Assembly: GCA_963831705.1 (NCBI GenBank)
Contig: CAWHRE010000010.1
Coordinates: forward strand, 682,001-746,000
Origin: DASQPR01 sp963831705
Lineage (GTDB): Bacteria; Actinomycetota; Actinomycetes; Mycobacteriales; Micromonosporaceae
Direction of reading: 5' to 3'
Length of the DNA stretch: 64,000 nucleotides
This document shows, piece after piece, positions 17,781 through 25,265 of this stretch. Position 1 is the first letter of the stretch. Each line of letters opens with the position of its first letter. The notes beneath the pieces are model-generated. The model did no database searches, was not told where the DNA came from, and saw nothing but the letters and a program-made list of their open reading frames with translations. The translations under genes were made by a program, and so were the position numbers.

Positions 17781-19121
17781 TTACCGCTGAGCCACCAATT
17801 GCGACGACTCAGCATCGGCGTCTCGCTTCCGACGCAGCTGCCGATGAATACGCTCCATTTCGCCGTCAAGATCTTGTTCAAGCGTCTTCGGGCAGTACCG
17901 AGTGGCAATGTCTCGGACGTACTGGATGACGCCGAGTTCGAGTCCTGGAATGGTCGACTTAACCGGTTCGACGTGAGCGCTCACATCGAACGCGTCGCGG
18001 ATGCCCGGCTGCGGCCAGTGCAGCACGGTTAACGGAAGTGCCATGTTCCCCGCCTCCCCACGCTGACCTCGACTCTCCAGAATCACTGCGCACGCTTCCT
18101 CGATTGCTTTGCGGGCCTCGCCGTCGGCACTCGCGCATGCTGCTTGCAGTTGATTCCACGCCTGCGCATGCGTTTCGAGGCGCAGGCGTGCTTCGCGACC
18201 GAGCTGCGAAGCTGCGCCTTCAACTCCGGAAAGTTGCTTCTTCGCGGCCTTCTGTCGATCCGCATAGGGGTTATGCGCCAGTACGGTCAACGCGATCGCT
18301 GAACCACTGAGCAGCACGAGCATGAGCACGAAGATCGGCTCGAACATGGCTAGCCCAGCGAACGCCGCACCGGCGGTAGTGGCCCGCACATACGCTACCG
18401 ACGCAAGCGCCAACATTAAGAGACCCGTCGTGACCAGCGGCAGCGCCAACCGAGCCCACGAGAGATCCGAGTGCTGCCGGGTGTCACCTGCCGGCCGCCA
18501 CTCCCAGAAGATCCGCTTGAGGAGGATGGCTGGCGTGAGGCGTCCGCGCTCACGCCGCATCTCCACATGCCGCCGACGGCGGAACAGATGTCGCGCAAGC
18601 ACGAGCCCGGTTGCGTAGACGGACAACGCCATGCCGATACCGGGCAGGTAAGCAAGGTAGTAGAGGAAGTCGCCTCGACCGACATCGAAGATCTTCTGCA
18701 CCAGGTTGGCGACGAACGAGATGTCGAAGATCGCGGAAAGGCCGATCACGACCCACATCATCCACGCGCGGATGGGCCGATCACATGGGTCCTCAGCGCC
18801 GTCCTGGGCATGTCGGGTGACCACGGCCGCCGCTTCGTCTCGCGCTTGCGCGGCGCTCCCGACCACCCGAAACTGCTTGAGTTCATCGATCGCACTCCGA
18901 GCGTGCCGGTACCCCTCGATGACGGCGTCACACTTCTCGTTCAGCCGGTCCTGCGCCGCGATGAGGACGCTGTTTCCGGCCACGAAGGCACGCAGTAGAG
19001 ATGCGGCCTCCAGGTCGTCGATTCGTTCCGTCCGTGACTCCTCGCCCGGTCGCGGCAGCAAGGTCAACTCCGTGCTCGGACACCGCACCGGCGCCTGCCA
19101 ACGCGCTCCATTGGTCGTCAT
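17781..19121 (-). CDS. Hypothetical four-TM membrane protein of the cyclase/PycTM operon
   Basis: I do not recognise a family for this 446-residue protein. Four membrane segments are visible at about 120-141, 153-178, 224-246 and 252-283. They are preceded by a soluble helical region with possible coiled coil (about 35-100) and followed by a long, charged helical cytoplasmic tail (about 290-446). A basic RHLFRRRRHVEMRRERGR stretch follows TM2. It is the last gene of the operon, starting 9 bases after the VWA/OmpA lipoprotein gene. The position suggests it anchors or senses for the system. An ion channel is conceivable but unsupported. Confidence 0.7.
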   Translation of the reverse strand: MTTNGARWQAPVRCPSTELTLLPRPGEESRTERIDDLEAASLLRAFVAGNSVLIAAQDRLNEKCDAVIEGYRHARSAIDELKQFRVVGSAAQARDEAAAVVTRHAQDGAEDPCDRPIRAWMMWVVIGLSAIFDISFVANLVQKIFDVGRGDFLYYLAYLPGIGMALSVYATGLVLARHLFRRRRHVEMRRERGRLTPAILLKRIFWEWRPAGDTRQHSDLSWARLALPLVTTGLLMLALASVAYVRATTAGAAFAGLAMFEPIFVLMLVLLSGSAIALTVLAHNPYADRQKAAKKQLSGVEGAASQLGREARLRLETHAQAWNQLQAACASADGEARKAIEEACAVILESRGQRGEAGNMALPLTVLHWPQPGIRDAFDVSAHVEPVKSTIPGLELGVIQYVRDIATRYCPKTLEQDLDGEMERIHRQLRRKRDADAESSQLVAQR

Positions 19122-19130
19122 ATTGGCTCC

Positions 19131-20372
19131 TTACGCTGTCGTCAGAACGATGTCGACCCGGCGCTCGCATTGCAGACGGGCGTCGGCACCGATGGCGTCG
19201 GCCTCCGGACATAACGTGGTTTCCCCTAGTCCATGCGCTACTACGTGTGTCACACCGTTCGCGATGAGGATCGCCATGACTGCTTCTGCGCGAGCCTTCG
19301 ACAAGACGAGGTTGTCGTCGGCTGTACCCCTCGGGTCCGCGTACCCACGGACATCAACGAGCGTGTGCGGCGTGGACCGAGCTTGGACGGCAATGTCGAG
19401 CAAAAGCTGCTGCGCGACTGTACGAACCGCCGAGAGGCCGGTATCGAACAAGGCCGCCGCCGGAACACTGAATGTGACCTGCTTACCGTTGGTGAACGGA
19501 ACCACAGGATCATTTTTCGCAACGACAGGAGGCGCCTGCGAACCGTGCGAGCCGACCGAAGTCGGATCAAGTGTGCAACCGCCGGTGGCGCCGGCCGCCT
19601 CGCCACAAAGCGTCTGCCAGAGTTGACTCAGCCATGCGTCCTGCGCCGCCGTCGGTACCGGCTGGTTGGCCGCTGCGTGTCCGAGACCGATCACATCGAG
19701 CTTGATGCCGGCGAACTCATTCTGGGCGATCTCCCCGGTCTTTATACATTGAGTGACGATTGCATCGATCTCTGACTTCTCGCGGAAGCCGGCTCGCGTG
19801 AGGTCCGCGCATCCCGTGGTCACCAGGCCGTCGGTGGCAATGACGAGATTCATCGAACCGTGCTGGTTGGCACGTAGCAACCCCGCCGCAGCGCGGAGCG
19901 CTGCAAGCGGATCACTCCCAGACGCTGCCGGCGCCGTCTGCGCCGCCGAAGTGAGCCGCTTCTGAATGCAGTCTTCCGCGTCGGTTGATCGGCTGGTCTG
20001 CAGGTCGGGGTTGTCGTTGTGATTCTTGTAGTCCGCGGACAGCTCATTCGCAGTCCACGAAAGATCCGACACGGTACCGCTGAACGGTGCGACGGAGATC
20101 GTGTCGCGGCGGACAACAGCACTGTGGATCTGCGACCTGAGCGCGGTGACGTAGTCCGGCGCAGCTCCCTCGCCACCACTCGACCGCGTTGAGTTCGACA
20201 CATCGACAAGGATGACCGTGTGCCCAGTTGTCGCAGCCGGTGTGGTCATCCAGTCGCACTCGCCTGCCTGTTTGGGGAGCGCAACCTTGCATCCACCCGC
20301 CACGAGTATCGAACCGAGCATGATTGCCATCAATACAGAGCGGCCGAGAGTGGCGGCTTTCTTACCCGCCAC
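19131..20372 (-). CDS. Lipoprotein with VWA-like and C-terminal OmpA domains
   Basis: This is a 413-residue exported lipoprotein. The signal peptide ends in a lipobox LVAGGC with lipidated Cys28. A von Willebrand factor A-like domain follows, with the MIDAS motif DVSNS (Asp57, Ser59, Ser61) and a later IATDG. The C-terminal third is an OmpA-type peptidoglycan-binding domain (DVRGYADPRGTADDNLVLSKARAEAV), so the protein probably tethers membrane to cell wall. Start GTG 20372 lies one base after the upstream stop, with GGGAG about 10 bases before it. The open frame further upstream (to 20651) overlaps the previous gene and is not used. It may sense envelope damage for the operon; that is inference. 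Confidence 0.85.
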   Translation of the reverse strand: MAGKKAATLGRSVLMAIMLGSILVAGGCKVALPKQAGECDWMTTPAATTGHTVILVDVSNSTRSSGGEGAAPDYVTALRSQIHSAVVRRDTISVAPFSGTVSDLSWTANELSADYKNHNDNPDLQTSRSTDAEDCIQKRLTSAAQTAPAASGSDPLAALRAAAGLLRANQHGSMNLVIATDGLVTTGCADLTRAGFREKSEIDAIVTQCIKTGEIAQNEFAGIKLDVIGLGHAAANQPVPTAAQDAWLSQLWQTLCGEAAGATGGCTLDPTSVGSHGSQAPPVVAKNDPVVPFTNGKQVTFSVPAAALFDTGLSAVRTVAQQLLLDIAVQARSTPHTLVDVRGYADPRGTADDNLVLSKARAEAVMAILIANGVTHVVAHGLGETTLCPEADAIGADARLQCERRVDIVLTTA

Positions 20373-20373
20373 G

Positions 20374-21237
20374 TCAGCTGCTCCCGTCGGCGTCGACCAT
20401 GTCCGGGTCCAGCCTCGGTTCGTCCTCGCGACCCAGACCCTGACTCTTCTTGAACGCCTTGATCGCCTTGTCGTAGGCGTCGGCGAACTCGAACATCCCC
20501 ATTCGCGTATGGCTCTTTGACGCGTTGCCCAGGACTGTGACGAGGTCGACCCGGGCACGCTGCCGATCGTTCTCCAGGCTGCCGACCGCATCCGCGAATG
20601 CGTTGTCCGTAAGCTGCGCGGCGTACGGCAGGACCAAGTCACCGAAGTCAACGTCGGCGAGCTCGTTCATGATCGTTCGCCAGTGCTCGGTCCGCTCCTT
20701 GACGCGATCGGCCCGTAGCATGCCGAGTAGATGCTCGGACTCCATCTCTACGTATCGTCTCCAGTACGGCTCCAACACCGTCAGGACTCGTGGGTCAGAG
20801 CGGACGCGCACTCGGGCCTCACACCGCACCTGCGTGCCACCGTCATCGAAGCAGATCGGTTTACGCAGCCGCTCCACCATCGCTTCCTCTGCCTCTTGCG
20901 CCTGGTGAGGTGCGTACTCGCGGCCGATTGCCCAGATCGCGTCATACACCGCCCGCTGGGCGCTCGCGGCCTTCCGGTCGGTGCGCGCGTGCAGGTCCGG
21001 GATGTCTTTTGCGTCGACGCTCCATACCGCCTCCATCTGGACCAAAAAGTTGAACACTTCGCCCCGTGCCGGAATCTCCATCGGTGCACCGACGTCGGTA
21101 GCCTCACTTATGGACTGCTGCGGTGCGATCGGTGGACCCGACTGACTCGTTGTCGGTGCCGAAGTTGCAGGGTGATCGACGATCGCATTCCAGATGCGGC
21201 GCCAGAAGCCGGCCTTTCGGGGTTGCTCGTATGCCAT
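20374..21237 (-). CDS. Hypothetical protein (287 aa) of the cyclase/PycTM operon
   Basis: I do not recognise a family. The N-terminus has an amphipathic, aromatic/basic stretch (RKAGFWRRIWNAIV) that could bind membrane, then a Pro/Ser linker to about residue 50. A compact alpha/beta domain follows (about 55-175; VFNFLVQMEAVWSVDAKD and GTQVRCEARVRVRSDPRV), which loosely recalls an SPFH/band-7 layout. A helical C-terminal region then ends in an acidic tail. There is no signal peptide or TM segment. It starts one base after the P-loop protein gene and ends one base before the lipoprotein gene, so all three are almost certainly co-translated. Confidence 0.65.
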   Translation of the reverse strand: MAYEQPRKAGFWRRIWNAIVDHPATSAPTTSQSGPPIAPQQSISEATDVGAPMEIPARGEVFNFLVQMEAVWSVDAKDIPDLHARTDRKAASAQRAVYDAIWAIGREYAPHQAQEAEEAMVERLRKPICFDDGGTQVRCEARVRVRSDPRVLTVLEPYWRRYVEMESEHLLGMLRADRVKERTEHWRTIMNELADVDFGDLVLPYAAQLTDNAFADAVGSLENDRQRARVDLVTVLGNASKSHTRMGMFEFADAYDKAIKAFKKSQGLGREDEPRLDPDMVDADGSS

Positions 21238-21238
21238 G

Positions 21239-23551
21239 TCAGCGTCCTTCCAATTGCTTGCGAAGTCGTTTGATTAGCTGGTTGTCCGGCTTCTGCCGGC
21301 TCCAGGTCTTGAGGTGCCAAAGCACGCGACGGGCGTGCGCCGACCGCGCACTCAGACCGCGGAGGATCTCAAGAGTCAGCGGCTCGAGTTCGATGCCGAC
21401 GTCGCCGACGTTGTCGTTCGCCAAATCGAGCCACTGGGAGAGCAGATCCCATGCCGTTTTGGACGTCGTCACCTCGGCCAATGCCACCTGCCACAGCCAA
21501 ACAATCCGCGGTCGTTGTAGCGGGTCGTCCTTGAAATCGATCAGAAGAAGCGGCCACCTGTCGTTCGGTTCGGGGGCGAGAAGCCGGACAAGGTGGAGGA
21601 AGCCCCACAGACCTTGAACTTGGACGACCGAATTGGCGTCGTTGAGCCAAGAGGCGAGTTCCTCAATGATCTTTCCGGCGTCCCCAGGGTGGTAAGCGGC
21701 CGTAATCGCCGACCCCAACCGGCGATACTGCAACTGTTTCGGATCGGTCGCGGCGCGGCGCAGATTCTTCATCGCCGCTTCCGGGGCGGCATAGGCGAGG
21801 CCGGCGGCGTACGTACGTGCCGCCGTATCCCGGAGTTCGCTGTCGCGGCTGCCAACCCAGCCGTTGAGCCGCTGCCGGATTCGTCCTGCGAATCGCTCAT
21901 CCGCTGCCGCGTAGGCCAGCGCCCGAGCCGCCGCCTGGCGCCGACGCCCATTGAGATCCATCGCCCACGGCGCGATCAGCTCACGCATAACCAGATCGAA
22001 GTCGTACCTTGCGAAGATGCCGGCCGCGATTGCCGCACGAAGACCTATCGCATCCGAACTCCTGAGCAGCGTCTCGTCCAGCCACGACAGAAGCACCCCG
22101 CGGGTCAGGTCGTAGTCGTTCCAAACGACGTCCAGGATCGCCTCGGTGAGCGCTGTGTCCCGGAGGTGCGCGCGTCGCGGCATCTCCTCACGGTTCGAGG
22201 GGCCGGTCCAGTTCGACGGGACCATGTCTTTGATCAACAGATCCTCGACGCCATCCTCAAACATCGGGCGGCCAGCCGGAGCGTCCGGCGCCTCGATCGC
22301 CTGGATATCGCGTAGCAGCCAGTCGGCCACTTCGCACACTGTCGATACGGGCAACCCGTCGAGCAGCGCGTAGGTGATGCGGAATGCTCGCCGGTGACGG
22401 TCGGCCGCAGCGACCTCGGGCGTGGTGGCTTCGGTGCGATCCAGTGCCTGGAAGGCACCCTTGGCCACCTCGCGCCACGGTGTCCGGAGCGTGGCCATCA
22501 GGTCCTCAATCGTGCGACCATCCGTGACGCCCCTTGCCAGCATGCTCGCGAAGGTGGCGATCTCCCCCGGCGAACCGCACCTCTCGACGTACGCGATCAC
22601 TGCCGAGTCCAGCGCCAGATCACCCGCGGCCGGATGGCCGCTGCCCAAACGTCCATGCAACTGGCGCTCGAAGATGGCGATAGGCTGCGCCATCTCGTGC
22701 ATCACCACATGGTCCCGGCCGATGAGGCCCGAACTGACCGACGAACCAACCACAACGATGTGGCCCTTGACCTCCCGCGCGAAATCGCGCAACGCATCGA
22801 GCAGGCGGTCGGTCAGTCGCCCCGCTTCCTCGAACTCGATGACGACGCCGCCGTTGGCCGGAAAGAGACTTCGCTGGCGCACCAGCTGATGCATCGTTAC
22901 ACCGGCAGGTACCACGAATCGGGTCACGTTACTGACCGATCCGCCGTCCCTCAATTTGGCCAGTAACACTTCACCGGTCGTACGTCGCCCGGTCCCGCCA
23001 GGCCCGCGGAGAATGACGATCCGCTCGTCCCTAAGGAGATCCGTGGCCCGTCGGAACTGTTCATAAAGTTCCGCGTATCTGAGCGCCGTCGTTTTGAGTT
23101 CGCGATCCGTGAGGTTATACGCCGTGATCTCCGTGGTCTTGCCGTCCGGATGCTGGATGGTGACCTGCAGGGCGATCGAGTTCGGCCCCTGTGCCGCCGC
23201 ACCATGGTTGTTGCCGACCTTGTACTCGGTCATCTGCGCAATCGGCTCAGCGCTGTCCTGCGGTTCCACGGTCTCGGTCGGCCGAATGACGCCACGGGTC
23301 CCGGGCGCCGGCGACTTGCTCGCCGCATGCGCCGCCGGTGCCTCAACCGACTCGTCGCGCGCCGGCCTTTTCGCGTCGTCGGCACCGGTCTTGGGTGTCG
23401 CCTGCGGGCGATCTTGGCCTTCATGGCGAGTACGAACATCGTCGCTGTCCTGCGACTCCGGCTCTACCGCTGGCGCGGCCACAGGCGAGCCCGGCTCCGG
23501 GCCATCCGGGTCCGCGACCGAGTCGGTCTCGGCGGAGTCCTGCTCAGCCAC
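21239..23551 (-). CDS. P-loop NTPase-like protein with helical repeats and a short amyloid-like motif
   Basis: This is a 770-residue protein starting at GTG 23551, which overlaps the end of the preceding cyclase reading frame. Residues 1-105 are acidic, Pro/Ala-rich and disordered. Residues 110-129 hold the motif VGNNHGAAAQGPNSIALQ, shared with the cyclase gene. A P-loop domain follows, with a Walker A-like GPGGTGRRTT (183-192) in which the usual Lys-Ser/Thr is Arg-Arg, and a Walker B-like GGVVIEFEEA. The C-terminal 450 residues are helical with HEAT/ARM-like alternation (LRDTAARTYAAGLAYAAPEAAMKNLRRAA). I infer a STAND-like or scaffold ATPase of a conflict/signalling system. ATP hydrolysis is doubtful because the P-loop Lys is missing. 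Confidence 0.75.
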   Translation of the reverse strand: MAEQDSAETDSVADPDGPEPGSPVAAPAVEPESQDSDDVRTRHEGQDRPQATPKTGADDAKRPARDESVEAPAAHAASKSPAPGTRGVIRPTETVEPQDSAEPIAQMTEYKVGNNHGAAAQGPNSIALQVTIQHPDGKTTEITAYNLTDRELKTTALRYAELYEQFRRATDLLRDERIVILRGPGGTGRRTTGEVLLAKLRDGGSVSNVTRFVVPAGVTMHQLVRQRSLFPANGGVVIEFEEAGRLTDRLLDALRDFAREVKGHIVVVGSSVSSGLIGRDHVVMHEMAQPIAIFERQLHGRLGSGHPAAGDLALDSAVIAYVERCGSPGEIATFASMLARGVTDGRTIEDLMATLRTPWREVAKGAFQALDRTEATTPEVAAADRHRRAFRITYALLDGLPVSTVCEVADWLLRDIQAIEAPDAPAGRPMFEDGVEDLLIKDMVPSNWTGPSNREEMPRRAHLRDTALTEAILDVVWNDYDLTRGVLLSWLDETLLRSSDAIGLRAAIAAGIFARYDFDLVMRELIAPWAMDLNGRRRQAAARALAYAAADERFAGRIRQRLNGWVGSRDSELRDTAARTYAAGLAYAAPEAAMKNLRRAATDPKQLQYRRLGSAITAAYHPGDAGKIIEELASWLNDANSVVQVQGLWGFLHLVRLLAPEPNDRWPLLLIDFKDDPLQRPRIVWLWQVALAEVTTSKTAWDLLSQWLDLANDNVGDVGIELEPLTLEILRGLSARSAHARRVLWHLKTWSRQKPDNQLIKRLRKQLEGR

Positions 23552-24345
23552 TACTACCTCCAAGATTGTTCTGGATCGCCGTCGATCCCGGGCCCTGCGC
23601 CAGAGATCCATCGTTGTGTCCGACGCTGTAGGAATCGCCTCCACCAGACGGTCGGGCGTCGCGTTCCGGTTCCGGTCGGTGCCGGTGCCGGTGCCGGCGC
23701 CGGTGCTGGCTCGGGCTTGACCGTTGGGGCGGCGGCCGGATGTAGCCCCAACGGAAGTGCGTGGACGTCGGTTCCAGGGACGTACAGGTACGCCTCTCCG
23801 ACGTACTCCTTGTTGCGCACCTCGACACAACGGAACGCCTTGGGGGCGTGTCTCGTCCGTCGCTGCTGGACGGTGTCCTGATACACGCGTGAGCTGAGCG
23901 CGAGCACCAGGTCTGCGCCGGAGACCATCAGGGTCGAGCGCACGACTTGGCTGTCCAGCAGGCGGTTCACCTCGACGACGCCTTGACCCGCGTACCCGAG
24001 CGCGGCCGGATAGACCGTTCCGTGATGGACCGCCATCCGGAGCCGCAGCCGCGCAGCGTCGGTGCGCTCGTAGTTGTGGTCGGCAAGCAACGCGGATAGC
24101 TCTTGGACCAGGTGGTCGACGACGAGCGGCTCCGGCTCCGACTCGGGTAGAACGGCAAGTTCGCCGTCACCGGAGACCTGACGCACCCACAACCCACGCT
24201 GAAGGCCCGCCCGAGCGGCGGCAGTAGTCAGGATGCCCAGCAAGGCCGCTTCGAGACCGTGCTGCCCGACGTCGTCCCGGCTGCTGAATCGGCTGGCATC
24301 CACCGCGACCATCAGCCGGCGAGATACTTCGGTGCTGTAATCCAT
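23544..24345 (-). CDS. Class III nucleotidyl cyclase-like protein (C-terminus in shifted frame)
   Basis: The fold resembles class III cyclases: MVAVDASRFSSRDD (first metal Asp), QVSGDGELAVLP (second metal Asp region) and LRMAVHHGTVYPAALGYAGQGVVEVNRLLDS (the Asn/Arg motif, with the Asn position apparently altered). Related stand-alone cyclases are common in actinobacterial conflict operons, and PycC cyclases make cCMP or cUMP. ATG 24345 is chosen because GGGGGAA lies 6 bases upstream. The frame as written ends at 23554 in a basic tail. The +1 frame entered after the Pro-Ala repeat (about 23690) instead encodes VGHNDGSLAQGPGSTAIQ and stops at 23544, overlapping the next start. That frame matches the neighbour's motif and may be the true C-terminus. 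Catalytic activity is uncertain. Confidence 0.75.
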
Positions 24346-24414
24346 AGCAATTTCCCCCATCGTTTTCATTGAGGACGGCGACTTCTTTCGTCAGGCGTAC
24401 ATATCGATATCGAT

Positions 24415-24993
24415 TCATATATGCAGCAGGATGCCCATCGCGCCACCGCTCAACATGGCCATTCCCATGAGACGAGTGGCGAGGGTAACTCGACGGAATT
24501 TGGTACGCGCGACAAAGCTGTTCGACCAGATTTGACCGCCGACTTCGCGAGCCGTAGCAACACCATCGGCAAATGTGGATGCCAAAGCCGCGAGATAGGC
24601 ATTCTCGGAATTGGCGAACCGCCGCGCGACGTGGTCGAAATAGAGAAGCGATGTCGGCTGCCCGCGTACCCGCAACCGCGGCAGCAACGCGTACAGCGAA
24701 CACAGGACGCTGATCGTTATCAACACCAGAGTCAGAACGTATGCGCCGAGGCAGAATCCGCCTGCCACGGTGTGCACCTTCGGCGCCGGGCGGCTGACCA
24801 GTAGACCGCCAAGCACTCCACCGGTTGCGAGGAGCGCCGTCGCCTTGCTGTCGGCGAATCGAATCCATTCGTTGATCTCGGACAGCGCACTCCAAGCATC
24901 CGTACTGCTCGTTGCCTGCGCGCTATCGACCGATGTGGTGGGCGAAGGAGTGCCTGGCGAATCCGGGTCGAGCGTCCGACTATCGGCCATCAT
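24415..24993 (-). CDS. Pycsar-type transmembrane effector (PycTM / DUF5706-like)
   Basis: In Pycsar defence, PycTM effectors respond to cCMP or cUMP and damage the inner membrane. This 192-residue protein shows the family signature INEWIRFADSKATALLATGGVLGG, in which the first membrane helix starts, then a second hydrophobic helix pair (VAGGFCLGAYVLTLVLITISVLCSLYALLP), and a final short hydrophobic C-terminus (LMGMAMLSGGAMGILLH). ATG 24993 follows GGAG at seven bases; the frame stays open to 25197 but that extension is Cys-rich and unlike the family. It sits 69 bases upstream of the cyclase-like gene, the canonical pairing. The sequence between the two is markedly AT-rich. Confidence 0.82.
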   Translation of the reverse strand: MMADSRTLDPDSPGTPSPTTSVDSAQATSSTDAWSALSEINEWIRFADSKATALLATGGVLGGLLVSRPAPKVHTVAGGFCLGAYVLTLVLITISVLCSLYALLPRLRVRGQPTSLLYFDHVARRFANSENAYLAALASTFADGVATAREVGGQIWSNSFVARTKFRRVTLATRLMGMAMLSGGAMGILLHI

Positions 24994-25265
24994 CGGGCTG
25001 CTCCGGGCAAAGCCGGCGTGACCGACGAAAACCCACCGAGCACATGCAGAATGCCGACTGATTGCGGACAAGCGCAGATCTTCGTGCTTGAATTCGCAAT
25101 CCGCAGCGGGCTCTCCGCATTCAGCGACGTCGCCGAAACAATATGCGCCGGAGTTCGTTCCGGCCACGATTTGAATGTCACGTATTAACGGTTGCATCCG
25201 GCGATCGAGGCGACGTTGAAAAAACCTTGCAAACTTTGCTCCGTCGCCGGATCCCGACGCCGGTG

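Noticed and set aside
18600..18760. A second tRNA near the four-TM membrane protein gene
   Set aside because: GC-rich stems occur but no cloverleaf with a T-arm TTCGAAT/TTCRA could be assembled.
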